Positions 26,503 through 35,511 of a DNA stretch of 64,000 bases are shown piece after piece (the stretch's first letter is position 1; every line of letters begins with the position of its first letter). This DNA is from JAPLJC01 sp963697965 (GTDB lineage: Bacteria; Desulfobacterota; Desulfobaccia; Desulfobaccales; 0-14-0-80-60-11). Where the stretch lies: contig OY969108.1 in assembly GCA_963697965.1 (NCBI GenBank), forward strand, positions 3,286,001 to 3,350,000. Reading direction: 5' to 3'. The notes under the pieces were generated by a model. The model was given only the letters and a program-made list of their open reading frames with translations, made no database searches and was not told the DNA's origin. A program made the translations under genes and the position numbers.

Positions 26503-27969
26503 CTAGCCGTCCCCCAGGGGCAGGGTGATGATGAAGGTTGCCCCCTCTCCGGCGGCGGCTGCCAATTCCAGCCGCCCGCCGTGGTCTTCGATGATCCGGG
26601 TGGCGATGCTCAAGCCCAGGCCGGTGCCCTCCTCCTTGGTGCTGAAAAATGGCTGAAAGACCTGGGGCCGGATCGATTCGGCGATGCCCGGGCCGTTGTC
26701 ACTCACCCTGATGACCACCGCCGGCCCCGAGGGCACAGACAGCCGGGCCTCCTCCTCTATGGTGATGACCCCGCCATTCACCATGACCTCGCAGGCATTG
26801 ACCAGCAGGTTGGCCAGGACTTCCTTGAGCTGGTCCGGATCACCCAGGATCTCCGGCAGTCTTTGGGACCGCAGCAACTTCACCTCCACCCCGTAGGATT
26901 CGAGACGGTGGCGCAGCAGTTGCAAGGCTCCGTCCACCACGTCGGAGGGACCGATGTTTTGCATCTTTAGCTTGGGCGGCCGGGAAAATTCGAGAAAATT
27001 CCGGACAATGGCGTCCAGGCGGCGGATCTCTTCGGAGATCACTTCGAAATCCTCCCGCTGGGACGAGGTCATTTTGAGCGAGCGCTTCAGGGAAAAGAGA
27101 CGCATGTTTACTGAGGTCAAGGGGTTGCGGATGCTGTGGGCCACCCCGGCGGCCAGTTTGCCCACCATGGCCCATTTCCCCGTTTGCAGCAGATGCTCCT
27201 GGCTGCGTTCCAGTTCGCTCTGGGCCTGGTCCACGTTCTCGATGAGGCTGTGCACCCCGCGGCTCAGGGCTTTGACTTCATCCAGGCCCGGCCTCCCGCG
27301 GCCACCGGGCCCGGTCTCCAGGGCCAGCCGCCGGATGGGCTCCAAGATCTGCCTGGAGAGGATATAGGCCAGCAAAATTCCCAAGGCCGCCACCCCGGGC
27401 AAGACCACCAGGGCAAAGGCATTGATAAACCTGGCCTGGGTCTGGCTCTGCCTAAGCACCCGGGAAATGGCCTGCTCGTGCATCAGCTTATAGCGTTCAC
27501 AAAGTTGCAAGAGGGTGGCAAACTGGCGGCGCAACTCCTGGTGCAACCGGGCCCCGGCTTCCCGCTGCCCCTGCCGGTACAAGTCGATCACCTGCTGCCG
27601 GGATTGGACATAGGCGCCGAAGCCGGCGTCGATCTGCCGGAGAAGCTGCGCCATCGGCTCCGTATAGGCGGACTTCCGGGCCTTTTGCAGCCATTGGCCA
27701 AAGTCCTCTCGATGCTGCTCCATCTGCTTGAGCCAGTCGGGGTTGCCGTCCAGGAAATAATAAGTGAGAAAACCCTTTTGGTTCAGCAGGGAGTTGGTCA
27801 GTTCCTCCGCCGCCTGAAAAGAGGCCAGGTTCTGGTCGATGAGAGAGACCAGGAGGGCGTTCATGGCGCGGGTGTGCCAGATGGTGACCAAGCCGCCCGT
27901 GAGGGTGGCGCCCACCAGGGCAGTCAACAACAAGAAGATGCGGGCCCTCAAGCTGAGCCGTTTCCACAT
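26503..27969 (-). CDS. Membrane sensor histidine kinase, partner of the adjacent NtrC-type regulator
   Basis: 488 residues. A first membrane helix (ARIFLLLTALVGATLTGGLVTI) is followed by a four-helix-bundle-like periplasmic region with several Gln/Arg repeats, a second helix (FALVVLPGVAALGILLAYIL), a HAMP-like linker, HisKA with LAAGVAHSIRNPLTSVNMRL, and HATPase with GTGLGLSIATRIIEDHGG. Sensory ligand is unknown. The His in the H-box is flanked by Ser-Ile rather than the usual Glu-Ile/Val. Cotranscribed with the regulator gene at 25062-26501. Confidence 0.92.
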   Translation of the reverse strand: MWKRLSLRARIFLLLTALVGATLTGGLVTIWHTRAMNALLVSLIDQNLASFQAAEELTNSLLNQKGFLTYYFLDGNPDWLKQMEQHREDFGQWLQKARKSAYTEPMAQLLRQIDAGFGAYVQSRQQVIDLYRQGQREAGARLHQELRRQFATLLQLCERYKLMHEQAISRVLRQSQTQARFINAFALVVLPGVAALGILLAYILSRQILEPIRRLALETGPGGRGRPGLDEVKALSRGVHSLIENVDQAQSELERSQEHLLQTGKWAMVGKLAAGVAHSIRNPLTSVNMRLFSLKRSLKMTSSQREDFEVISEEIRRLDAIVRNFLEFSRPPKLKMQNIGPSDVVDGALQLLRHRLESYGVEVKLLRSQRLPEILGDPDQLKEVLANLLVNACEVMVNGGVITIEEEARLSVPSGPAVVIRVSDNGPGIAESIRPQVFQPFFSTKEEGTGLGLSIATRIIEDHGGRLELAAAAGEGATFIITLPLGDG

Positions 27970-28017
27970 AACCTTACCTGACCACAGGCGGAATATCCCG
28001 ATTAGCCAAAATCTATG

Positions 28018-28188
28018 TTACCACAAAAATAGGCGAATCGCGCTGGCCTTATGGGACAGGATGATGGCGGCCCCGATGTTTTTGTACACGGGGATGCCAT
28101 CGCAGGAGATGACTGTCGAGTTTTCCAAGCTGGCGATCACGTTTCGTTCCGGGTCACAGAGGCCAAGAGGAAGCTGAAAGCCCTTCAC
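28018..28188 (-). CDS. Possible small gene or gene remnant
   Basis: A 56-codon open frame from a GTG at 28188. It reads VKGFQLPLGLCDPERNVIASLEN, then STVISCDGIPVYKNIGAAIILSH and ends before a TAA. The residue make-up looks like a real protein, but the ribosome-binding site is weak and no family was recognised. It sits between the sensor kinase start and an IS1380 fossil, so a remnant of a longer gene is as likely as a functional small protein. Confidence 0.3.
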   Translation of the reverse strand: MKGFQLPLGLCDPERNVIASLENSTVISCDGIPVYKNIGAAIILSHKASAIRLFLW

Positions 28189-28339
28189 GTCAGGCTCTTT
28201 TGGGGAACCTTAATGAATCATTAGAAAGTAGGAAACCCTAAAGTTTTGATAGTGGCAAGTAATCGCTACTCTTGATAGGCTATCTTCAGATCAAAATCAA
28301 TTTGCAGGGGTAGGAGCCGGGATTCCTTGTCAGGCCCGA

Positions 28340-28617
28340 AAGTGGTACGTACATGTCGCCACAGCTTTTCCTCTGGCTAACCACTACCGATCAGTGCTGG
28401 CCTGGGATCCTTAAGCTCCACAGCAAAGAGGTATTTGGGTTCTAAAGGTTTGGTATGCGCAAGGTCTGGGAAATTTTGATTTTACGCCTCAATTTGTGCT
28501 AACGTGCCCCCTATGAGAAGAATGGCTTCGAGAAGAAGATCAGTTTAGGGATTTTCAACGGGCCAAGAGGTCCAAAAAACCTCGTTGGGATAGAAGCGGC
28601 TATGGATGTGGCATAAT
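28340..28617 (+). pseudogene. 3' fossil of an IS1380-family element
   Basis: This stretch aligns by eye with the last ~55 codons and the 3' untranslated part of the IS1380-type element at 35512-37113: both contain CCACTACCGATCAGTGCTGG, then CTTCGAGAAGA and ACCTCGTTGGGA, and end with the right terminal repeat (TGTGGCATAAT here at 28607-28617, TGCGGCATAAT in the intact copy). The reading frame is broken by stops. Everything 5' of this is missing, so the element cannot move by itself. Confidence 0.82.
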
Positions 28618-28892
28618 CTCGGTTAAGGAGAGCATTCCGGTAATCTGCTCGGGCGCATAACGCTTCCTGCTCATCTCCCTGCCTCCCTTCGATCCACTAC
28701 TCTAACATAACTCGTGGATCAGTTTTTGGGGGGCAGGTCAGGGTTCCGTTAGCGAATTGTTTGAGAAGGCCCTCTCTATCTGATGGATTTGCAGATGCTT
28801 CGTTGGATTCGTTGGTTATATGGTTCATTAGCGGGAAAAAGTAAATCAGGATTTCCCCCCTATTCCCATTCGCCCTTGAGGAAGGAGATGGG
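28618..28892. other. Intergenic region with a duplicated 60-bp segment
   Basis: No gene is seen. 28749-28809 (CCGTTAGCGAATTGTTTGAG onward) is repeated at 29757-29817 with ~80% identity by eye. On the minus strand both copies read as open protein (EASANPSDREGLLKQFANG and EASANRSERDGLIKQFANG), so the duplicated piece is the end of an old coding sequence. The copies flank the PAS gene in between. Confidence 0.55.
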
Positions 28893-29690
28893 TTAATTTT
28901 TCCCAGATGCTGACTGGATAGGTTCCGGCTTCCAGCGCTCCGTTAAATCTCTGAAGATTCCCTGGATGATGGTTTGGTTGCCGTATTTCACTTTACTGGC
29001 GACAAAATTGACCGGTACCCTTTGCTCATCTTTTCTGATTATCCAGCCATTGGCCAGATCGCTCTCGCCCGTATGGATTACTTTTTCCAAGATGGCCTGG
29101 CTCCTCTCGAGCTCTTCCTTGGGGAAAAGTTGGGTTAAGTTCATGGTTAAAAGTTCCGCTTCGGAAAAGCCTAATAGTGTCTCCATCTTCTTGTTGGCTT
29201 CCAAGAAATTCCCCTCGGTATCCAAGAGCAGAATTCCTTCACTGACATTCTCCACCAGGCATCGATATTTCTCTTTAGCTACACTCAAATCATTGGCACA
29301 ATGCCGTTGGTCCTCTTTTTCTATCTTAAACTGCTTGATGACATTGTTGAGATTATTCACTTTTATTCCGAGGCGGTACTCTAATATTTCCAGGAGCGAT
29401 TGATATTTATATGATATCAATGATGCCGCTAAGGTAACCGCAAAACAAGATGAAATCATTATAGTAATTTCATTATAACCAGGGGCTATTCTTGGAAATA
29501 AGAGATTTATTAATAACTTAACAGACAAGATAACACTTAAGGTAAATAATGATATTGAAATTAACTGTAGGACTCTATTGCGTTTAATTTGGCTGGAGTT
29601 TTTTCCAAATATATCTAAATGCATGAAATTCGCTTCCTTCCCATACTCGTCTTTGAAGAAATTTCTGTGCTTTTCCATGGTTGTCTCCAT
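28893..29690 (-). CDS. Membrane-anchored PAS domain protein without kinase domain
   Basis: 265 residues. Two membrane helices (ISISLFTLSVILSVKLLI and ITIMISSCFAVTLAASLI), a coiled linker, then one PAS domain: YRCLVENVSEGILLLDTEGNFLEANKKMETLLGFSEAELL, ending with the PAC-type GNQTIIQGIFRDLTER. No histidine kinase, GGDEF or other output domain follows; the frame ends about 15 residues later. It may be a truncated sensor or a stand-alone signal adaptor. AT-richer than the kinases nearby. Duplicated 60-bp segments bracket it. Confidence 0.75.
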   Translation of the reverse strand: METTMEKHRNFFKDEYGKEANFMHLDIFGKNSSQIKRNRVLQLISISLFTLSVILSVKLLINLLFPRIAPGYNEITIMISSCFAVTLAASLISYKYQSLLEILEYRLGIKVNNLNNVIKQFKIEKEDQRHCANDLSVAKEKYRCLVENVSEGILLLDTEGNFLEANKKMETLLGFSEAELLTMNLTQLFPKEELERSQAILEKVIHTGESDLANGWIIRKDEQRVPVNFVASKVKYGNQTIIQGIFRDLTERWKPEPIQSASGKN

Positions 29691-29759
29691 CTCGGTACTT
29701 CGCAGTTGCTGAAGGTTAGCATGGCGAATTGCAGTTCCGGCCTATAGCGTCAGCCCCCG

Positions 29760-30032
29760 TTAGCGAATTGTTTGATCAGGCCATCCCTTTCTGACCGATT
29801 GGCAGATGCTTCTTTGGCTATGATGATAATAGGGTATGTCAGTGCTCCCCCCGGTTATTTTTCCAATGCCGAGTCCAAAATGACGGAGGTGGACAGGCCC
29901 CGGACTGAGATAGGTCTTCCGGGCCTCCGTCACCGTGGGTATTGTGTTTACCAGTTCTTCCATCCCCCAGGCGGTCCCTCCTCCTTGCCGCACCAGAGAC
30001 AACAACCAGATTCCAGGAAGCTTGATTTTCAT
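29760..30032 (-). pseudogene. Decayed fragment of a LuxR-type response regulator
   Basis: The minus strand resembles the receiver end of the intact regulator at 30072-30785: MEELVNTIPTVTEARKTYLSPGP here against VEELIKAIRTVVAKKTYLSPEV there, with nucleotide similarity over CGG ACTGAGATA and the following ~70 bases. Output domain and receiver core are missing and the rest is out of frame. This region is a leftover of a tandem duplication of regulator genes. The 3' part includes one copy of the 60-bp duplicated segment. Confidence 0.65.
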
Positions 30033-30071
30033 TAAGGCAACCCTTTTGTAAAAAACTCGGTCCCCTCGGAC

Positions 30072-30785
30072 TTACAAGGTAATTAATCCCTGGCAGACAG
30101 CATATTTCGTGAGGCCAGCTACGTTGTGAATCCCCACCTTGGTCATGATTTGTTTGCGATAACTCTCTACGGTCTTCAAGCTTACGTGAAGACTGTTAGC
30201 GATTTGAATGGTAGTGTTGCCTTCGGCCAAGAGTTTTAGTACATCCCGTTCCCGGACTGATAGGATGGAAAAACCTGACGGAATGTTATTGCACTGGCTA
30301 ACAAAGCTGCTGATCATTATGTCGGAAACTTCGGGACTGAGATAAGTCTTCTTGGCCACTACCGTGCGAATGGCTTTAATTAGCTCTTCCACCGAGGCGC
30401 CATCCTTCTGCAGGTAACCTTTTGCTCCCGCCTTCAGCATGTTTAAGACAAAGAGACTGTCAGAATGCATCGACAAGGCTATAATTTTAACTTCGGGAGA
30501 TTCGGCCAATATCTGGCGCGTGGCCTCGATGCCGTTCAGATTACGCATGGAGATGTCCATGATCACCACTTGGGGCTTGAGCTTCTGCACCAGTCTCATG
30601 GCGGCGCGCCCATTGTCTGCTTCGGCTATCACTTCCATATCAGGTTCCGCCGCCAAGAGATTTCGAATGGCCTGGCGAACGATAAGATGGTCATCGGCCA
30701 GAATGATTTTGATTGGTTTATCATTCCCACAGGCTGTTCCCTTTGCCCCTGGGCAGGTTTTATTGCCTGGCCTCATCGATTCCAT
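30072..30785 (-). CDS. LuxR/NarL-family response regulator
   Basis: About 237 residues. Receiver domain with acidic D-D pair in ILADDH, phospho-acceptor Asp in VVIMDISMRN and the Thr/Lys region ALSMHSD...YLQKDG; then a LuxR-type helix-turn-helix FSILSVRERDVLKLLAEGNTTIQIANSLHVSLKTVESYRKQIMTKV. Known role: phosphorylation-dependent DNA binding. An ATG at 30806 is also open, but GGAGGG lies over and after it, so the ATG at 30785 is preferred. No kinase gene is directly fused; the PAS kinases downstream are candidate partners. Confidence 0.9.
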   Translation of the reverse strand: MESMRPGNKTCPGAKGTACGNDKPIKIILADDHLIVRQAIRNLLAAEPDMEVIAEADNGRAAMRLVQKLKPQVVIMDISMRNLNGIEATRQILAESPEVKIIALSMHSDSLFVLNMLKAGAKGYLQKDGASVEELIKAIRTVVAKKTYLSPEVSDIMISSFVSQCNNIPSGFSILSVRERDVLKLLAEGNTTIQIANSLHVSLKTVESYRKQIMTKVGIHNVAGLTKYAVCQGLITL

Positions 30786-31111
30786 ATTAAGATAGCCTCC
30801 CTCCATAACCGATCTCGGACCTTGCTTATAGTAGCCAGCCGGTTATGGGTGATTAATCATGGCTCTATTTTAAGACTAAAGATATTTAATGACAATTGGT
30901 AAGAACACTTATTTAGCTTGTTAGTAGTTACTCACAACAATATACTATTCATGGCATCTTTATTGTTTTTAAATCTAATCCATAACAGCCTAAAAACCTC
31001 CTTAAACAGGAGATTTACTTCGATGGGCATGCACTAACGGGAGTGGAAATACTTACGTGGAGATACGTAAGATTGCGTAAAGATAAGAATGCCTGCGGGG
31101 TCTAAGGGGGA
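30786..31111. other. AT-rich intergenic region
   Basis: No gene is seen in this ~325-bp stretch between two regulator genes. It is AT-rich and probably holds the promoter of the regulator at 30072-30785. A small near-direct repeat, ATACTTACGTGGAGATACGTAAG at 31049-31071 with TACGTAAGATTGCGTAAAG after it, may be an operator. Confidence 0.4.
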
Positions 31112-31784
31112 TTAGAGGTTAGGAGAGGTATATCCTTTACTAAGGGCGTATTTTGCCAGGTCAATGCTTTTTTGAAGTTGCAATTTCTGCATAATATTAT
31201 ACCGGTGCTTTTCGACAGTACGGGGGCTAATAAATAGGAGCCTGGCGATCTCTTTGCTCGTTTTTCCCTCAGCCACAAGCTTTAAGATCTCTCTCTCGCG
31301 GGTAGTCAGGGTTTCTATCGGGAGCTTGGCGCCCTTTTCCCGGTATTTTTTGAAAAGAAGGCCCTGTGATTCGAATGTAAGAATAGTGGATATATAATTT
31401 GCACCGCAGCGAATTGTCTCAATGCTACAAAAGAGCCTCTTTGGACGCATCTTCTTTAACCAGGTAACCATCAACGCCGGCAGATAACGCTTGCTCCAAG
31501 AATTCCATGTCCTTATGCATGGTCAACATCAGCACCTTGAGCTTTGGATAAGACGTTTTTATCTCTTGGGTAGCTTCTATGCCTCGAAGATTTGGCATGG
31601 CTATATCGAGAATGACCATATCAGGTGAGACCCGCTTTAAGAGTTCCAGAAGTTCCAAACCATCGCGGGCTTCTCCAATTACTTCAAGATCTTTAGCCTG
31701 TTCTAGGAGGACTTTTAATCCTTGACGTACCAAAACGTGATCATCGGCCAAGACAATCTTATAATGGTTCATTGCTTTTCCCAT
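31112..31784 (-). pseudogene. LuxR/NarL-family response regulator split by a one-base frameshift
   Basis: Two overlapping frames together make one regulator of ~220 residues. The first (31784 to 31425) holds the receiver: KIVLADDHVLVRQGL, MVILDIAMPN, ending YLVKEDASKEALL before a stop. The second (open from 31474 to 31112) continues CSIETIRCGANYIST and the LuxR HTH LTTREREILKLVAEGKTSKEIARLLFISPRTVEKHR. Removing one T of the T4 run (A4 on the plus strand, 31429-31432) restores A-L-C-S-I-E-T. Thus a recent loss of function, or a homopolymer sequencing error. Similar to the regulator at 30072. Confidence 0.85.
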
Positions 31785-31813
31785 CGTAAATGATGTGGTT
31801 TAGTCTTCGATAG

Positions 31814-33727
31814 CTATCCAGCCAGCACCTCTCTCACTTTCCCAATGAGTTCTATTACGCTAAAAGGCTTATGGATAAAGTTAATATCTGGATCTAAAAC
31901 CCCATGATGGACGATGGCATTTTCGGTGTAGCCTGACGTAAAAATCACCTTCATCTCCTGATGCGAACGCGCTAGACGTTCCGCCAACTCGCGCCCCCCC
32001 ATTTTAGGCAACACGACATCGCTTAACAACAGATCCAGTGGCTTTTTATGCTGGTCCCCGACCCGCAGGGCTTCAGAACCATCACGCGCCTCCAGTACCT
32101 TGTACCCGTGCATTCTCAAGGTCTCGCAAATCAAATCCCGCAACATCTCTTCATCTTCCACCACTAAAATTGTCTCCAAGCCGTGTAACACTTTTGTCGG
32201 GGCTTTCCTCTCCCTCAGGGGCTTAACTGTTCCTTCGACCCTCGGGAAGTAAACCTTAAACCTGGTTCCCTGCCCGGGCTCGCTATCAACCCAGATATAG
32301 CCGCCGCTCTGATTGACGATGCCATACACCGCGGCCAGGCCCAGCCCCGTACCCTTCTCATCCTTCTTGGTGGTAAAAAAGGGCTCAAAAAGGTGGCTGC
32401 GGGTTTCAGCGTCCATCCCTATCCCATTGTCACTGGCTACCAGCAATACATAGTTGCCGGGAACCACTTCCAAGTGCTTATTGGCATTGGCGGCATTTAA
32501 ATAAACGTTCTCCGTCTCGATGGTGAGGTTGCCGCCGCGAGGCATGGCATCCTGGACATTGATCGCGAGGTTCATAATAAGCTGCCCCATCTGCGCGGAA
32601 TCGGCCTTAATGGCCCCTAACTCCGGGTCAAGAACCACCGCTATGGCGATATCTTCGCCAATCAAACTCCTGAGCAGTGGTTCCATATCTTTGATTACAA
32701 CATTGAGATCCAAAACCTGGAGTTTCATGACCTGTTTACGGCTAAAGGCCAGAAGCTGGTTGGTCAGGGCTATGGCCCGAGTGGCCGCTTGCAAGATTCC
32801 TTTAGCATGGCCGTTAATGGGATTTTCTGCTTTAGTTTTATTGATAATGGAGTCGCTGTACCATCGGATGACCGTCAACATATTATTGAAATCATGGGCC
32901 ACACCTCCCGCCAGTCTCCCCACAGCTTCCATCTTTTGTGCGTGCCAAAACTGGACTTCAAGTTGCTTCTGTTCAGTGATGTCAATGAAAGATCCCAGGG
33001 TGGCTCTCTTCCCCATGTATTGGATTTTAGCGACCGTCTCCATAATCCACTTGATTTTCCCGCCTTTTGCAATGGCCCGGTATTTGTATGGGATAGAAGT
33101 CTTTCCCCGTAACATCTTCAAGGTGTTTGCTCTGACTGCCTCGCGGTCTTCGAGGTGGACTAAATTCCAAAAGTTAATATTGGATAATTCTTTTCCATTA
33201 TAGCCGATGGTGTTTTGGAACCAATGGTTGACAAATTGCAACTTCTTATCTGCGAGGATGTAAATTCCCACCGGCGACCACGACAGTAGATCCCGACATA
33301 ATTCTTCGGCCTCACTCTGTTCGGAGACGTCTTTAAAAGTGGCCACTCCTCCCTTGACTTCACCATTTTCAAGAAGGGGAGCGAAAGAGCACTCGGCAGG
33401 AAAGCTAGTACCATCTTTTCTCCAGAGAATCTCCTTTCGGCCATGATAAGTCTCACTCTTCCGAAGGGCAGCATAGACCGGACACTCCTCTTCTGAAGCA
33501 GGAGTGCCATCGGCTTTTGAGTGATGCCAAACAAGGTGACTATGCCGGCCTAGAAGCTCTCCTACTTCGTAACCAAGCATCCTAGCGGCTGCAGGATTAA
33601 CAAAGGTGTGGTTCCCGGTCAGGTCCAGGGCGATAATCCCTTCACAGGTTGAGTTTAAAATTAGTTCCTGCTGACGACGTAGCCGTTGGAGTTCTTCTTT
33701 CGCTTGCTTGCGCTCCTCCTGGATCAT
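31814..33727 (-). CDS. PAS-PAS hybrid histidine kinase with C-terminal receiver
   Basis: 637 residues, soluble: no membrane helix. Two PAS domains (starting near residues 20 and 150; NSTCEGIIALDLTGNHTFVNPAAARMLGY and SWSPVGIYILADKKLQFVNHWFQ) precede HisKA with the H-box GGVAHDFNNMLTVI, HATPase with DNGIGMDAETRSHLFEPFFTTK and GTGLGLAAVYGI, and a receiver with phospho-acceptor Asp in LLLSDVVLPKMGG. Known role: cytoplasmic sensing with internal phosphorelay. It ends 29 bp before the frameshifted LuxR regulator gene, likely its partner before the damage. Confidence 0.92.
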   Translation of the reverse strand: MIQEERKQAKEELQRLRRQQELILNSTCEGIIALDLTGNHTFVNPAAARMLGYEVGELLGRHSHLVWHHSKADGTPASEEECPVYAALRKSETYHGRKEILWRKDGTSFPAECSFAPLLENGEVKGGVATFKDVSEQSEAEELCRDLLSWSPVGIYILADKKLQFVNHWFQNTIGYNGKELSNINFWNLVHLEDREAVRANTLKMLRGKTSIPYKYRAIAKGGKIKWIMETVAKIQYMGKRATLGSFIDITEQKQLEVQFWHAQKMEAVGRLAGGVAHDFNNMLTVIRWYSDSIINKTKAENPINGHAKGILQAATRAIALTNQLLAFSRKQVMKLQVLDLNVVIKDMEPLLRSLIGEDIAIAVVLDPELGAIKADSAQMGQLIMNLAINVQDAMPRGGNLTIETENVYLNAANANKHLEVVPGNYVLLVASDNGIGMDAETRSHLFEPFFTTKKDEKGTGLGLAAVYGIVNQSGGYIWVDSEPGQGTRFKVYFPRVEGTVKPLRERKAPTKVLHGLETILVVEDEEMLRDLICETLRMHGYKVLEARDGSEALRVGDQHKKPLDLLLSDVVLPKMGGRELAERLARSHQEMKVIFTSGYTENAIVHHGVLDPDINFIHKPFSVIELIGKVREVLAG

Positions 33728-33740
33728 ATGCCCCTCCGGG

Positions 33741-34268
33741 TCACCGAGATCTCCCGTTGGAGTTCTTCTTCCGCCTGCTTGCGCCCCTTCTCTGCGCCAA
33801 TAGCGGCAGCGATAATGCCCAAGAAAAGCAAGTCGTTTGGCGCCGGCTCGATATCGGCCTGTTAGATCCCACCGCGACTTGCTGACAATGGACCACAGCC
33901 CCGATATAATTCTCTAAGTTGTACCGACTCACATTAGGGTCAGTTTGCGCGTAATGACTTGCAGAAAGCGCGGCAGCGACGAGATTATATAATCCACCAG
34001 GATGGACTTGGTGTGATAATCCAAGTTCATGAATCACTGGGAGACGGTATCTTGGTCCAGGCGTAGCGTCCCGGCCAGGAACTTCTATGGGCTGGAGTTG
34101 CGGCGCGATAGCAAAAAGTAATTTGCTTACCCCAGGAACCTGCTTGGGTAAGGGTAGGCGGACCATAGCTCCGCGCAAGCCAAGATTGGCGATCGTTCCT
34201 TCATTGCTCGCCCTGCTACCTTCCGTAGTAACTGGTATATTCGTGGCGGTGCGCGAAAACTCTCGCAT
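33741..34268 (-). pseudogene. Degenerate PilZ-like gene
   Basis: The frame starts MREFSRTATNIPVT and continues TIANLGLRGAMVRLPLP, which fits a PilZ domain (R-x-x-x-R near the start and N/D-x-S/G-x-x-G), then becomes unlike any family. Around 33741-33830 a different frame reads LLFLGIIAAAIGAEKGRKQAEEELQ, a membrane helix plus coiled coil that looks more real. Both suggest a gene damaged by frameshifts. Known PilZ role: binding of cyclic-di-GMP. Confidence 0.5.
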
Positions 34269-34389
34269 AAGCTAATTCCAAGTAAATTAATTTTAGTGTT
34301 AGTCCTTTTATAAGTCTGTTACCCGTCGATAACAATCAGAATAAACCTGATTTTTACCTCGGGGAATCCCTGATTTATTTTAATCCTGA

Positions 34390-34545
34390 CATTATTGCCG
34401 CCACCGGGTGACGAACGCCGTGGCCGAAGGGCTGAACAGCAAGATCATGGCCATCAAGCGCCGGGCCTGTGGCTATAGAAACAAAGAGCATTTCAAAACC
34501 GCCATCTATTTCTTTTGCGGGGGACTCAGCCTCTACCCACGCTAA
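34390..34545 (+). pseudogene. C-terminal stump of an ISL3-family transposase
   Basis: 52 codons read HYCRHRVTNAVAEGLNSKI, MAIKRRACGYRNKEHFKTAIYFF and CGGLSLYPR, then a stop. This is the conserved end of ISL3 (DDE_Tnp_ISL3) transposases, where T-N-x-x-[AS]-E-G-x-N-[SG]-K-I and G-[FY]-R-N are diagnostic. The catalytic part is absent. It lies in the spacer between the PilZ remnant and the broken PAS kinase. Confidence 0.85.
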
Positions 34546-34629
34546 ACCCGGAAGGACCGATTTAATTAATTAGCGTAAAAATAGCAATGATCTTTTATCT
34601 AAGATGTCACTACAAATCGTAACGATTGC

Positions 34630-35511
34630 CTATTCATTTCCAGTGAGGGCATCGTTTAATACTTTACCCAGTTCTGCAACCTTATAAGGCTTGGTAATAA
34701 CAGCAGTAAACCCATATTTCTGAAAATCAGCCATAATCGGGTCATCTGAATAGCCCCTTGAAACTAGAGCCTTCACCTGGGGGTCGATCTTAAGAAGCTC
34801 CTTTACGGCCTTCTCGCCTCCCATGCCCCCGGGAATGGTTAGATCCAGGATTACCGCAGCAAATGGCTGATTGGTCTCCTGCGCCTTGACAAATTTTTCT
34901 ATGGCCTGGGAACCATCGCTGGCAAAATCCACCTCATAGCCCAACCGGCTCAACATCCCGCCTAAAACGTCTCTGACCATTTCTTCATCGTCCATTACCA
35001 GTACTTTCCCTTGCCCCATAGTCGGTTTTGCCGTTTCCGGTTCAGCGGCAGGAACTACTTTCTCTATGGCTGGGAGGTAGATACAAAAAGTGGTGCCAAC
35101 TCCCACCTGGGACTCCACTTGTATCTGCCCGGAATGATTTCTAATAATTGAATAAGCCGTCGCCAGGCCCAATCCGCTTCCCTTTTGCTTGGTACTAAAA
35201 TATGGGTCAAATATTTTTTCTAAATATTCTGGGGAGATGCCAATCCCTTGATCAGCGATGGCCAACTTAACATATTTACCCTTTGGCATAGGTAACTTAG
35301 ATTTGGCTTTTACTAAAATATTTTCGGCTGTTATCTTGATAATTCCGCCCTCTGGCATGGCCTGGTTAGAATTTATTAGCAAATTGCCAATAACTTGATT
35401 GATCTGTCCTTCATCGGCTTCCACTGACCAGATATCCTCAGGGATGGAAAATTCACAACGTGACCCGGAACCACATAAGTTCAGATCGGCTGCCTCGTTA
35501 AGTAACCCTGG
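34630..35511 (-). pseudogene. C-terminal part of a broken PAS hybrid kinase: HATPase and receiver
   Basis: The minus-strand frame reads LLNEAADLNLCGSGSRCEFSIPEDIW, VIGNLLINSNQAMPEGG, DQGIGISPEYLEKIFDPYFSTK, GSGLGLATAYSII and a full receiver with Asp in AVILDLTIPGG. It lacks a start, PAS domains and the phosphorylated His. Beginning mid-domain at the left end of the IS1380 element, it is the severed end of the kinase whose N-terminal parts lie at 37782-41670. The frame continues into the element only by chance. Confidence 0.85.
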
